From assembly GCF_022682495.2 (NCBI RefSeq), contig NC_071395.1:58915242-58979241 (forward strand): a DNA stretch of 64,000 bases, given 5' to 3'. The stretch is from Desmodus rotundus. Taxonomy: Eukaryota; Chordata; Mammalia; Chiroptera; Phyllostomidae. The notes beneath the pieces are model-generated. The model was given only the letters and a program-made list of their open reading frames with translations. It ran no database searches and was not told where the DNA came from. This document shows, in pieces, positions 43,700 to 55,370 of this stretch. Within the stretch, counting starts at the first letter, position 1. Every line of letters starts with the position of its first letter. The position numbers were made by a program, and so were the translations under genes.

Positions 43700-44723
43700 A
43701 AAAAATAATAAAAACATAAAGAGTCTTGGGTGCTTTGCAAGTTGAGTAAGGATGGGTCTCAGGGCATCATCAGCATGGCCAAGCAGTGTTCACCAGGTTA
43801 ATGCAGATTCAGATTTGGCATCAGTTCTAAGCCTGGGGTTACTCAGCAAGAGTTACAGGGCACGGCATGGCCAGCCACCACTCCCCTGAGGCCTGTGGAC
43901 CTTCGAGAGTTTTTAAGAAAGACAGAATTGCAGGCCAAGGCTGTCTTCTCACCACTAGAACAGCCTACAGCTGTTCATGGGACAAGGCTGACTGCTACTA
44001 AGAGAGCCTCCTCCTGCACTTAAGTTGGGTTGAGTGGGGTCTCAGGGAGTCATCAGGATGTGGCAAGTGATGTTGATCATGTTAATGCAGATTTAGATTT
44101 GGTCATGAGTGGGAAGGCTCAAAATAGGAAAAATGTTGCCTGCATGTTAGCTGTGTGGAAGGAGGGCTCAACACAAGGACATTGGTGGGTGTACCTTCAG
44201 TCCTTGACCTCAAGCAACACAACTTAGTTTTCCTCTGTATGTTTCTGGCACCTGTTATACTGCTCTCTTTCTGCCTGAGCTCAGGCTGAGTTCCTGTGAA
44301 TAGGTGAGTCTGTGTATGCGCCCTTTAAGGTTACACCTGGGTTTCCGGAAGTCTTCCATTTCCCCAGATGGATGGAATCCTCAGTAACTTTCACAGCCAG
44401 ATGTTGTGGGGGCTCCTGTTCTCATCACTGGTGCTTCAGTCTGGGGAGACTGGTGTGAGGTTGGGACCTCTTGCTTTTCCGGGGAAACCTCTGCAGCTGA
44501 GAAATCTTTTCCAATTCTTAACCACCATACGTGGGCGTGGGTCCAGTCCACATCATGTCTCTGCCCCTCCTACCAGTCCAAAGATGGCTTCTTCTTTATA
44601 TTCTTAGTCATAAGCTAGTATTCTAATGGTTCTCCGGGTTCATTGTTCTAAAATTTAGTTGTAATTTTGATGTGCTTATGGGAGGAGGTAAGTTCAGTGT
44701 CCACCTACTCTGCCTTCTTGATC
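43700..44723 (-). mobile_element. Old L1 5' UTR fragment
   Basis: Antisense 5' UTR wording ending GTCCACCTACTCTGCCTTCTTGATC, the complement of an L1 5' tip of the GATCAAGAAGGCAGAGTAGG type. No coding region was found. It continues beyond the SINE at 44737-45513. Confidence 0.6.
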
Positions 44724-44736
44724 AGAACCTTAAAAG

Positions 44737-45513
44737 AGTCCTGGCTGATGTGGCTCAGTGGATTGAGTGTCGGCCTGTGAACCAAAGGGTCATCAGTTTG
44801 ATTCCCAGTCAGAGCATATGCCTGGGTTGTGGGCCAGGTCCCCAGTTGGGAGTGTGCAGGAGGCAACCACATGATGCGGATCCCGGCCAGCAGGATCCTG
44901 TGTTGTGTCAGCAATAGACAAATACACACGGACTACAGAAATCCTGTGGAGAAAAAGGGACGGCGTGGCCACTCTCTCAAGAGGAGAGTGCCTCGACCCT
45001 TGCCTTGACAGGCTTGTATTGCTTTTCTGGGCACATTACATTGAGGATGGTCCTCATTTACTATGCACAGGTTCACTTTAGGTGGTTACAGAAAACAAAG
45101 GAGAGGGTGTTGCTAATTACATCAAAAAAGAAGGATATTTGCAAATGTAAAGGGAAAAGTGGTTGAACTGGTTACACTCATCTTTGCAAGGTTTAGCATA
45201 GATTTTAGGAAGTTACTTTAAAGATATGCAGTAAACATTTGCTGCCTCAATTCAGGGTGAGGGAGTTTTAGCAAAAAGCAAGTCTCAAAGCAGCCTAGGT
45301 ACAATGAGGGCCTGGTTCCCCATAGGTGAACCTATCCATGGGCGTGGGTCCTGCCTGCCAAACCTCGCACCCACTGGCTTTTCCAAGTGGGAGCTGGGCT
45401 ACATTTCCCACGTGTGGAACAGTTCCCTATAACCACATGTTGATGTATCCCGCTTTTTCTCCTTCCCTTCCCCTCTCTCTAAAAATAAATAAATAAAATC
45501 TTCTTTAAAAAAA
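44737..45513 (+). mobile_element. VES-type SINE split by a solo LTR
   Basis: The head is at 44737-44871 and the tail at 45432-45513 (ending in A-rich TAAATAAAATC). SINE-level TSD AGAACCTTAAAAG at 44724-44736 and 45514-45526. The interruption is a solo LTR with its own 6-bp TSD, giving a clear order of events. Confidence 0.85.
44872..45431 (-). repeat. Solo LTR related to the provirus
   Basis: A 560-bp antisense LTR matching 5978-6544 and 13773-14337. TSD ACCACA at 44866-44871 and 45432-45437. In sense it begins TATAGGGAACTG and ends GATCCGCATCA. No internal sequence remains, so it arose by LTR-LTR recombination. Confidence 0.88.
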
Positions 45514-45526
45514 AGAACCTTAAAAG

Positions 45527-47385
45527 CTATTAGATATTAAATGGAGGAGAAAGATAATATATTAAAATAAGGAATAACTATGATGAAATATCAAAAAAAC
45601 TTCAACTTCAAACTTTTAAGTATAATCTCCAAATCTATTTTCAATTCCTTGCTCTCTCTTTTCTCCTTCTGGCACACCTATTATACTTCTGTTTTTACAT
45701 TTGATGTTGCCCCAGAGGTATTTAAAATATTATTATTTATTATTTTTTTCTCTTTGCTGTTTCAATTTGATGTTTTTTATTACCTTGTCTTCTAGATTAC
45801 TGATTCAATCCTCTGATTTTTCTGATCTGTTATTGATTCATTCTAATGTATGCTTCATTGTAGTTATTGTAGTTTTCATTTCCATTTGGTTCTTTTTTAT
45901 GTTTTCTGTCTCCTTTTTTATGGTTTCTCTCTCTTTGTTAAAGTTCTCACTGAATTCGTCTATTCTTTCCCTAAGTTCATGGAGCATCCTGAAGTTAGTC
46001 ACTATTTGTGCCAGGCTTGGGGCTACCTGCTAGGAGTAACAAAGTGATCTGTGTTTGGTTGCTGCTTGTGCTGAGTTTGGATGTGCTTGGGAAAATCTAT
46101 GCTGTATGCCAAGGTCTGCTGCCACTAGTCCAATCACCACTTGTGCTGGGCTTGAGGCTGCCTAGTTGGAGCTACATTACAGGCCAAGACTAGTTGTTGC
46201 GCATGCCAGGTTTGGGGTCACTTGGAGGTACAACGTGTGTTGAGACTGGTCATCACTTGTGTTAAGCTTGGGGCTTCTTGGCAGAAGCTACAATGTATTC
46301 CAAGGCTGGCTGCTGCTTGGGTGATTTTTCAGAGAGTCTGTAGCATGAGCCAAGCATTGCCACCACCTGTATGAGATTAGTGGGCCTTTGAGAAAGTCTA
46401 TAATGAAAACCTAAAGCAAATATCACTCATGTGGGCTTTATAGACCTTTAAGTGAAACTGCAGCATGAGGTGAGGCAAGCTGCTTCTGCGGAGGAGGCAC
46501 TGGGAAAGACTGGAGCTGGGCAAGGAAGTTGGGTGGGGTGGGTCTCAGGGATTCCCCAGGACAGTGCAAATGGTGTTATTCAGGTTAATGGAGACCACAG
46601 ACTTGACACTCATCTGTGCCAGGCTGACTGGCTGGAAGAAAAGCTCCACAAAGGAACAATGGTACCTGCCAGCACTTCTGTTCCCAGAGGAAGTAGCTCC
46701 CAACCCTGCCAGTCTAGTCCTCACCCTGAAGTTAGTAAAGTTACTTTCTCCCCATATGTCCCTGGTGCTTTTTGAGCTGCTTCCCGTGACCTGATGCTTA
46801 AAGTGAGTTTGTTTGCCAGCCCTTCGGTCTTCCAAAGCTTTTTATCTCTCTGGGATATAATCCCTGATGATTTTCACAGCCTGGTATTGTGGGGATACCT
46901 CTTCCGAGTACTGGCACCCCAGTCTGGGAACTCCTCACAGGGAACCTCCATAGCTGAACTATCCCTTCCATTTCTTTTAGAGGAAGAAAATGGTAGGGAG
47001 GGAGGGAGGGAGGGAAGAACAGAGAGAGAGAGAAACATCAATTTTTTATACATTCATCAGTTGCTCCTTGTATGTGCCCTAACTAGGGATTGAACCTGCA
47101 AACTTGGTGTATCAAACAACACTCTAACTGACCTACCCAGCCAGGGCTTCCCTTCCATTTCTTAATTGCCATGTGTAGGTGTACTACCTGCCTTTCTGCA
47201 TCTTCACTCCTCACACCAATTGATGTGGCTTCTTTATTTTCTTAGTTATAGGAAGTCTGTTCAGCTAGTCTTCAGGTGGTTCTCAGTGATAGTTATTCTG
47301 TATTGTGTTTGTCATTTTAATATGATCATGGGATGCGATGATCTCAGAGTTTCCTTACTCTGCCATCTTGACCAAAAGTCCTAAA
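45527..47385 (-). mobile_element. Old L1 ORF1 and 5' UTR region
   Basis: Antisense ORF1 wording at about 45620-45970 (CTTCTGGCACACCTATTATAC) leads into a 5' UTR of diverged repeated units (CTTGGGGCT / GAGGCTGCC themes, about 46010-46420). It ends ACTCTGCCATCTTGACC near 47380, the complement of an L1 5' tip. A VES SINE is nested at 46990-47146. Confidence 0.65.
46990..47146 (-). mobile_element. VES-type SINE
   Basis: Antisense SINE with a (GGGA)n-like purine run at about 46995-47015, AGAGAGAAACATCAATT and a head ending CTACCCAGCCAGGGC. It interrupts the old L1 5' UTR. Confidence 0.7.
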
Positions 47386-47390
47386 ATTTA

Positions 47391-48318
47391 AGTTTTTATG
47401 TTGGTTGGTTTTTCTTGAGGGGGAGGAAATCATAGGTCTTTCAATGGTGTGTGGCCCTCCCAAGGATCATAGTATATAAACAGATACTATAAACAGTAAG
47501 TTGAGAAATCTCAGGCTAGGGTGGGCTGACTAGGAACAGGGTGAGAATGTTGGGGGCACCTTGAGTGGGAGTTAAAGCATGAGTAAAGGCAGGTTCCATT
47601 CTGGGACAGGTGTGTGGAGTTAGGAATTCTATGGACTATTTAAATTTAAATTAATTAAAATTGAATGAAATTAAATTTCAGTTTCCTAGTCTAACTAGCC
47701 ACATCCCAAGTGTACAATAACCTCAAGAGCCACATAAGTTACTTGTATTAGTTTCCTGGGGCTGCTATAATAAATTACCACAGGCTGGAGGAGTCAAAAC
47801 AAGATATGTATTCTCTCATTGTTCTGGAGGCCAGAAGTCTGAAGTTAGTTGCTGGCAAGGCCATGCTCCCTCCAGAGACTCTAGGGGAGAATCTGTTTAT
47901 TGCTTTTTACATTCCTTTGTTTGTGGCTGCATCACTCCAACCTCTTGTTTCCATGGCCTCATAGCTCCTCCTCCTTTTCTGTGTCTTTTCGCGTCTGTTT
48001 CAAAACTCCCCCGCTCCTGTCTTACAAAGTACATGTGATTGCATTTAGGGCCCACCCAAAGCTTAATCACACCTTTTCCATATAAGGTAATATCCACAAG
48101 TTCTCAGGATTAGGAGGTGAAGGTACCTTTGGGGCCACCATTCAACCCAGTACTATATCGGCATAAATAACAACATTTTCATTTTGCAGGAAGTTCTTTT
48201 GTACACTGCTGTAGAGGAAGGTATGAACAAAACAGGGGCTGTGCAGTAAATCTGATGACCTTAGGGACCTAAAGTAACCTCACAGGGTGATCTAATAATA
48301 AATTTCTAACTGGGCAGG
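47391..48318. other. Unique stretch with an ancient mammalian repeat
   Basis: About 47755-48165 follows the order of a widespread ancient mammalian repeat (TTTCCTGGGGCTGCTATAATAAATTACCACA, then GTTCTGGAGGCCAGAAG, later GGGCCCACCC). I cannot name the family with certainty; an ancient LTR type is possible. No gene was seen. Confidence 0.45.
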
Positions 48319-48913
48319 TGATGCAGATCTTGGCCGGCAAGATCTGTTGTTGTGGTTGCAGTATTCCAATACACATACACACGGACTACAAAGGTCCAGT
48401 GGGGGAAAAGGGACAACACGGCCACTCTCTCAAGAGGAGAGTGCTTCTGAGCACCTCGGCCACTCCCTCAAGAGGGGAGCGTGTGGACCCTTGCCTTGAC
48501 AGGCTTTTATTGTTTTTCTAGGTCCCTTACATCAAAGAAGGTCCTCTTTTACTATGCAAAGGTTTGTTTTGGGTGGTTATCTTTTTCAGACAAGGGAGAG
48601 GGTGTCACTGAATACATCAAAGGAGGATATTTGCAATGTAAAGGGAGAAGTGGTCCAAAGGGCTAGGTTCCATACCTGGAAGGTCTAGCCCAGATTTTAG
48701 GAAGATAAAGATACTCAGTAAACATTTGCTTGCCTCAGGGTAAGAGAGTTTTAGCAACAGCAGGTCTCATAGCAGTCTAGGTACAATGCAGGCCTGATTT
48801 CCCACTGGAGAATTTATCCATGGACTTGGGTCCTGCCTGCCAACCTCGCTCCCCACTGGCTTTTCTGAGTGGGGGCTGAACCACATTTCCCATGCTTGGA
48901 ACGGTTCGCCACA
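48319..48913 (-). repeat. Solo LTR, canonical TG...CA form
   Basis: An antisense LTR related to the provirus LTRs, with exact TSD GGCAGG at 48313-48318 and 48914-48919. In sense it begins TGTGGCGAACCGTTCC and ends TCTGCATCA. An internal duplication of the CTCTCAAGAGGAGAGTG / CCCTCAAGAGGGGAGCG segment is visible at about 48426-48482. Confidence 0.85.
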
Positions 48914-48919
48914 GGCAGG

Positions 48920-50560
48920 CTGTGCTGGGCAGTCATACCCCAGGCCTATTGTTACAGAGCAAGGCAGGGGTGGTTCACAATAAATTATTACAGAAAGGAT
49001 TCCCCCTTTCTGTCTCTGGAGGTTCCTCCCCCCCATGCCCACCTGCTAGGTTCGCAATGCCCACCGCCAGAGGAAAGACGTCTCTCATGCCAGAGACTGG
49101 TGAAAAGGAAAGGAATCGTTTATTTAAAAGTTACACAAACTTAGAGTAATGGCTTAATGTCTTCAATAAGATACTAAAGTCCTTTAGAATACCCACAGAT
49201 GCACAGTCCTTCCCTCTCCCTGTGCCCAGTCCGGGATACCGTATCCCAGGAAAAGAAGTAGAAGTCCATGATTCGGGCTCCCAGCACCATCAGCTGTGTG
49301 GCTGCTGCAGTCTCCAGTTAATCCAAAGCCATGTGGCACCTTCTCATGGCCCACCAGCAAGAGTCCTTTCTACCCTTTCTTCCCGGCAAAGTCTCTCCTG
49401 CTGCCTAAGCCGCATGGTCCTCCTCCTTTTACTTCAGAACCTCGTGGCCCTCTCTTTACTTTACCAAAGCTGCCTGATCCTCTCCTTTCTCCCCCCAAAC
49501 CTTGTGGTCCTCCCTCTCTACTTGCTTCAGAACCTCGTGGTTCTCTCCTTTTACTTCAGAACCTAGTGGCCCTCTCTCTATCTACTTGCTTCAGAACCTC
49601 ATGGTTCTCCCTCTCTATGGCTGCTGTGCCTAGGTTTAAATCCCAGCGCCCATCTTCCTTTGCAGCCCCATTTCCGACTCCTCCTATCCTCCTACAATCA
49701 GTTACACCTGCCAGCATCCCCGTATTCTTCCAGCTTTACTGGGCTGCCATAGTAAGTCTGGGCAGGTGTGGCCCCATGGCATGGAGCCAGTCATCTCCAA
49801 GCTCTCACGCAGGCCCTGTAACCAGGGGGAGTTGCTTCCCAGTCCCATCTTGGGTGGAAGTCGCTCCCATCTCCCTGGATCAAAGCAGGGCCACAGCTAT
49901 TTAACATATCTATGAAACCAGTTAAAGGTTATAGATATGTTAAATGACCATGCCAGGGGTTAGCTGCAAAGCTCTTGCTACCCAAAACAGCTCTGAATGG
50001 CCCTGTTCCATGTGTCCCATCCCCCCTGGCTCAGGCTTGTGGGGGTGAGGACATCCCATATATATTTTCTAATATTTCCTGGACACCTTGAGCTCTGGAC
50101 CCCATTACAAATCCCTTCTTGGGGCCCTCCTCTTGGCTGCACCCTGCTTCACTATGACTTTCTTAGTAAAAGGTTCATCTTTACCTTAATTGAGCCCTGT
50201 TCATTGTTCTAGTGAATCTAGTTTAACACACCTTTGAAATGTTACAGTAATCCTCTTTTCAAGACCCCTGAAGGGAGCACATCATCTTGTTGCCTGTATA
50301 CCATTCTTATTTACTGTAAATATTAGATATTTTATCTCTTAATTTTACTTTCATCCAATCATAGAGATGACCCCACCTTGCTTTTCTCCCATCTCCTTAA
50401 TCTACCACCAATGGGATTCATGTAATCTCTCCTCCTTTGATTCTAAAACTGCCATTCTCTGAAGTATTTTCTCACTCCATTGATATCTTGCTTTTGGGAA
50501 TGTCCCCAGTTTGGTTCAAATAAACTAATAAACTCATAAAACTTTCTATACGTTTGCATA
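48920..50560. other. Possible unrelated LTR with pyrimidine-rich repeats, then unassigned DNA
   Basis: About 49380-49620 repeats a CTTCAGAACCTCGTGG motif at 49432, 49525, 49554 and 49589 with pyrimidine-rich spacers. Together with a GTTTATTTAAAAGTTAC stretch near 49118 it could be an antisense LTR of another ERV group, but I could not place its ends. From about 49640 to 50560 no gene or clear repeat was seen. Confidence 0.35.
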
Positions 50561-50689
50561 TTCTTACATCAACAGAGGTTATGAGCCAAGGGTCAAAAAA
50601 CTTGTTGAGTGGTCAGAAATAATTCCATAGATGGTGAATCTGTCACAAAGAATAAGGCAGTACATATAAATGTCAAAGGAGTAAGGTCT

Positions 50690-51310
50690 TCTCAATTGTA
50701 GTTTTAAAAAACAACATGGAATTCCCCATGTTAATAATTTTAAGTATACAATGCAGCAGGGCCACTACACATTATTGTGCATTCGATTCCTACAAATTTT
50801 TCATCTTTCAAAACTAAAACTCTATACCCATTGAACAACTCCTCTTTCCCCCTCTCCCCAGCCCCTATTTCATTTGTGGGGAGGCATGTAGTATTTGTCG
50901 TTTCTGACTAACTTATCTCACTTCCAAGTGGAAGGATTTACTTCTTATTCTTCTTTTTTAAAGATTCCATTTATTTATTTTTAGGGAGAGGGGAAGGGAA
51001 GGAGAAAGAGAGGGAGACAAACATCAATGTGTGGTTGCCTCTTGAGCACCCCCTACTGGGGACCTGGCCCACAACCCAGGCATGTGCCCTGACTGGGAAT
51101 TGAACCAGCAACTGCAGGCCCGCACTCAATCCACTGAGCTACACCAGCCAGGGCTGGAAGAACTTACTTCTTTTTAAGGCTAAATAACATTATACATATA
51201 TACACACACATATATATATACACACACATATATGTGTATATGTATATAATCTCATTTTGTTCATAAATTCATCCCTCAATGAACATCTAGTTTGCTTCCA
51301 AAAAGAAGTA
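50690..51310 (-). mobile_element. Old L1 3' region with a nested VES SINE
   Basis: Antisense 3' UTR wording of an old L1 (ACAATGCAGCAGGGCC, CTCTATACCCATTGAAC, CTCCCCAGCCCC), interrupted by a SINE at 50963-51155. It resumes with a TA/CA microsatellite (51188-51250) and TCTCATTTTGTTCATAAATTC. Confidence 0.6.
50963..51155 (-). mobile_element. VES-type SINE
   Basis: A well-preserved antisense SINE with GACAAACATCAATGTGTGG, the B-box complement GGGAATTGAACC and a head ending ACACCAGCCAGGGC. Diverged flanks GGAAGGATTTACTTCTT and GGAAGAACTTACTTCTT suggest the TSD. Confidence 0.8.
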
Positions 51311-52206
51311 GGGTTTTTGCAGTTGCTGCAAAATCCAGGCCTGAAAACAGTGGAAGAATAGGCAGAATTCTGAAAATTGCACTCCACACACAATGACAGC
51401 CCATTCATGTTCTTGGCACAAAGCTCATGACTGTGCATGGGGTGACTGTGCACAGGTCCTTGACTCCCCAGGTTCTGGGTGCAGAGTTTCCCTGTCGAGG
51501 TCTGTGAGCTGTGTTAAAGGATGTTCCCAAGTGTGGGTGGGGATCAGACAAAGTAGGTCACATGGACCACTCACAGGGGCTGGTGGAGGGCTGCTCAGAG
51601 TCCATCACACAGGTGCCTTCTCAGAGGTGGGGTGCGCAGGTAGGGAGAAGGCTCAGCTCCATCCAATAAGACATATTCAGTGGGATGTGGTGGGTACACA
51701 CCAGAGAACCCTGAAAACAGGGACCCCCCTCCCCTGAGCCTCATTCCCTGAACTGTGAAAAGAGCCCAGCAAGCCTTCTGCAGTCACGTGAGCCCTGAAG
51801 CATCTCATTGGCCAGTACCACCAAAGGGCCGAGAGAGTGAGAGGCGGGACTAATGGGGATGGACCAACGGGGAAGTGGCAGCCCCTGACCTACACATGCG
51901 CAGTGCATTCTGGCCCCCTGCAGCGCAAGCTGTTTTGGACCGTATTGCCAGTTACACGTTCAGGTACAGGTGCACACTGCAAGGTTACACAGGCCACCCC
52001 AGACCCATATGCTCTGCCAGCTCATGGAACCCTGTGGAAAAGAGCACACAGGCCACACTTGATCCCAGATGTCTAGGAGGGCGAGCTCTCCACTATGCAA
52101 GGGATCCGCAGGCCGGGAGGGTCACAGATGGGAGGCCACTGATGGGCAGGGTGGTCCAGGCATACAGCTGACCAGCCCTGTCTCCCACAGAAAATCGACC
52201 AGCACC
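51311..52206 (+). other. Upstream region of the LY6-like gene
   Basis: Apparently single-copy, GC-richer DNA with no repeat head. CTGTCTCCCACAG just before AAAATCGACCAGCACC (about 52180-52191) looks like a splice acceptor, so an upstream non-coding exon is possible. Promoter elements are not obvious; GAGAGGCGGGACTAATGG near 51839 is a weak GC-box-like stretch. Confidence 0.35.
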
Positions 52207-52273
52207 ATGCTCCCCACAGCTCTTTGTCACCTGCTCCTGGCCTGCAGCCTCTCCCTGGCACCGTTTCTTGGAG
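52207..52273 (+). CDS. LY6/PLAUR-like gene, signal-peptide exon
   Basis: ATG 52207 has A at -3. It encodes MLPTALCHLLLACSLSLAPF and a few more residues, a typical signal peptide with a leucine-rich core. The exon ends at G|GTGAGA (donor at 52274) after one base of a codon. That phase-1 end matches the phase-1 acceptor of the exon at 57657. Signal exon plus phase-1 intron is the usual arrangement in LY6/PLAUR genes. This exon alone could be a chance frame; the matching phase and location support it. Confidence 0.5.
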
Positions 52274-52435
52274 GTGAGAGTGCCTGGGGCCACCCACACC
52301 CCACATCACCGCCATCATTCTCACCTGCACCCATACCAGCACCCCCAACCCCCATCCTGCATCCCCACTCACACCCTGCACCCCACATCAGCATCCTCAC
52401 CAGCACCATCATACACACGAGCACCCCTGCTGGTC

Positions 52436-52908
52436 AACAAAATTAGAGATTTCAGGTACACAATTCTAAAATACATCATCTGTACACTGTATTGTGTGTT
52501 CACCACTCCAAGCCAAGATTCTGTCCATCACCGTTTACCCCCGCATATACCCTTCTCCCCCACCCTTCCCCCCTGCCCCAGCAGTCACCACACTGTTGTC
52601 CGTGTCCATGAGCTTTTATCTCATTTCTCTTCTTTTTTGCTCAATCCCTCCACTTCTCCCTCCCATCCTCCCCCCCCACCACCCCTAACCCCCACCCCTG
52701 ACAGCTGTCAGCATGCTCTCCATCTATTTTGCATGTTAGTTTATTTTGTTCATTAGACACAACATATGAGTGAAAACACGTATTTGTCTTTCTCTGACTG
52801 CCTTATTTCACTTAGCATGATGCTCTCTGGGCCCATCCATAGTGCCACAAAGGGTAACACTTCCTTCTTTTTTATGACTGAGTAGTACTGGATACTTGGA
52901 CCACACTT
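52436..52908 (-). mobile_element. Old L1 3' fragment in the putative first intron
   Basis: Antisense 3' UTR and ORF2 end (CACCACTCCAAGCC, pyrimidine-rich stretch, CCTTATTTCACTTAGCATGATG, then GAGTAGTA). It is 5'-truncated. Confidence 0.65.
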
Positions 52909-54125
52909 GGGAGGAACATGAGACATAGTGGAGGGCTGACATTTAGAAAACTTTAATTAGAGGGTAGCTTGCTGTTTTTCTCTGGAGACCACTATATATT
53001 GTGGAAAGGAAGGAGGAAAGAAAATGTTCACCCCAGAAGGGTGAATCACAGTTCCTTGTCCAAGCGGCTTTCCTTTCCGATGTCCCCAAGGGATGTGGGG
53101 ACTGTGGGTACAGCCTCCACTACCCCTCCTTATTCACTGGATACCATGTGCTTCATCTGCTTATGGACCGCACTCATTCCATTCGTGCTACCTAATCATT
53201 TTAAATTACTGGGGTTGTCCCAGGGCATCCTGGGATTTCCTCCCAAGCTGGCTTCCTCCATCACTAGGATAGTCCGCTCACCCACTGGCCAGTGGTGTAA
53301 ACTGCTTATACTCATACCCTTTTGCCCCCCCTTTCCTCAGCCTCTTAATTGCCCATCATTTTGTTGTTGTTGTTGTTGTTTGTTTGTTTTTTATAGAAAG
53401 GACTCACCCCTCACTGATGGACCAATACAAATAGTTATCACTTACTAAGAATTCACTTTGAGCCAGTTTAGGATTCCTGGTGAAAATAAGAAAGTTTGGC
53501 ATAATTTTACTTAGTATTGCATGTCTTTCTTGCTTTCTTTCCTTCTCCTTTGCTTCTGTCACCTAATAAAAGATTACAGAAAATCTCTTATTAGTATTTG
53601 GGACAGGCCTTAGGTAAAATGTGGACATTTATCTTGAGCTGTCAACCTTCAAGTCCTGCACTTCTTTCTCTAGTTCCTGTCTTTCCCACTGCATCATATC
53701 AAAGCCAGCCTCACTGAATTTTCCATGAAAACTTATTTTCAAGGAAGGATGGGAAAATCATGGTTCCTCTCACTGTGAATAACTGAGAACCTGCCCGTGG
53801 TGCTCTGCATTTTCACAGAAACCAAAGCCCAAAGCTAAAAAAAACCAAAAAGACCTTTTCCTTCAATAACAGACATAAGAGAGTTTGTGACTGGTGTTGG
53901 GCCTAGAGAACAGGGACGTCTGTCCACTCACATTCCAGCAGCTTCCTTCCAGTTCAAACACTATTGCCTGGATAGCCAGGGGTCTGAGGGAGGCCTGAGG
54001 GCAGCACCATGGGGAGGGAGTGAAGTGATATGCCCACACTTAACCAGGGGACCATTGTTTCCGGAGGGGTGATCTCCATTCCTCTTGCTTTGTGGTTATG
54101 ATTTGTAGTGAAGTTTGCTTCAGTA
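52909..54125. other. Intron-like stretch, no exon identified
   Basis: Apparently single-copy. It has a (TTG)n/(TTTG)n microsatellite at about 53360-53392. I searched for a cysteine-rich LY6 half-domain exon and found none with acceptable splice sites. Confidence 0.4.
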
Positions 54126-55370
54126 GTTCTATAATGAGCCTTTTTCAGTTTTATTGAAGTGTGTTGGCACATATCACTGTGATAGATTTAAGGCATACAA
54201 CATAACGGTCTGACTTACATATGTTGTGAAAGGATGACAATAAGCTTTGTTAACATCCATCCTCTCATAGAGATATAGCAGAAAGGAAAAGCAAAAATTT
54301 TTTTTCTCTGTGATGAGAATTCTTAAAATTTCTCTCTTAAGTTACCTATATATCATAGTGTTATCTATAGTCACATCATGCTCTATATTATATCCCTAGT
54401 ACTTAGGTATCTTATAAATGGAAGTTTGTACCTTTTTGATCACCTTCCCACAAATCCCCTTCCTTTTGTAATCACAAATCTGATCTCTGTTTCTATGAGT
54501 TTGGGTTTTACTTTATTTAAAAACTCATAGGCACAGACAAAAGTATGGTGATTACAAGAGGGAAAGGGGTTGGAGGGAGTTAGAAGAGGGTAAACGGGGG
54601 ATAAATGGTGACAGGAGGAGACTTCACTTGGGATGGTGAACACACAATACACTACACAGATGATGTATTATATAATTGTACACCTGAAACCTATATCATT
54701 TTATTAACCAATGTCACACCGATAAATTCAATAAAACCTCTGGAAAAAAATTCCACATATAAGGGAGATCATACAGTATTTTTCTTTCTCTGTCTGACCT
54801 ATTTCACGTAGTATAATGGCTTCAAGATACATCCATGTTGTCACAAACAGCAGGATTTTCTGTTATTTTATGACTGAATAATATCTCCGTGTGTGTATAT
54901 CACAACTTGTTTATTCTTTCATTTGTTGATTGACACCTAGGTTGCTTCCATATCTTGGCTATTGTAAATAATGCTGCAATGAACATAAGGTTGCATATAT
55001 CTCTTTGAATTAGTGTTTTTGTTTTCTTTAGGTAAATACCCACAAGTGGGATCTTTGGGTCAAAAGGCAGCTCCATTTTTAATTTTTTGAGGAAACCCCA
55101 TACTGTTTTATGCAGTGGTTACACCAATCTGCATTCCCACCAATAGTGCACAAAGTTTCCCCTTTCTCCACGTCCTCGCCAGCACTTGTTTGTTGATTTA
55201 TTGATGACAGCCATTCTGACAGTGTGAAGTGGTATATCATTGTGGTTTTGATTTGCATTTCTCTGGTTACTGGCTATGTTGAGCATCTTTTCATGAATCT
55301 GTTGGTACTTTGTATTTCTTCTTCAGTAAAATGTCTATTTTTTAAATTGAATTACTTAGTTTTTTGCAGG
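54126..55370 (-). mobile_element. Old L1, with an inverted 3' piece
   Basis: Antisense L1 wording (TTTATTGAAGTGTGTTGGCAC; later CTATTTCACGTAGTATAATGG and TCCACGTCCTCGCCAGC). At about 54520-54741 the strand switches: ATTGTACACCTGAAACCTATA to CAATAAAACC is a sense L1 3' end. Either a second insertion or an inversion explains it. Confidence 0.6.

Noticed and set aside
49420..49610. CRISPR-like repeats
   Set aside because: The spacing is irregular, the repeats are imperfect, and the context is a vertebrate genome.
51180..51250. Possible regulatory Z-DNA element in the CA/TA run
   Set aside because: It is a microsatellite inside an old L1, with no sign of function.
52069..52446. His/Pro-rich open frame continuing past the signal peptide
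   Set aside because: It reads through a good donor site (52274) into repetitive C-rich intron sequence; only the first part is exon-like.
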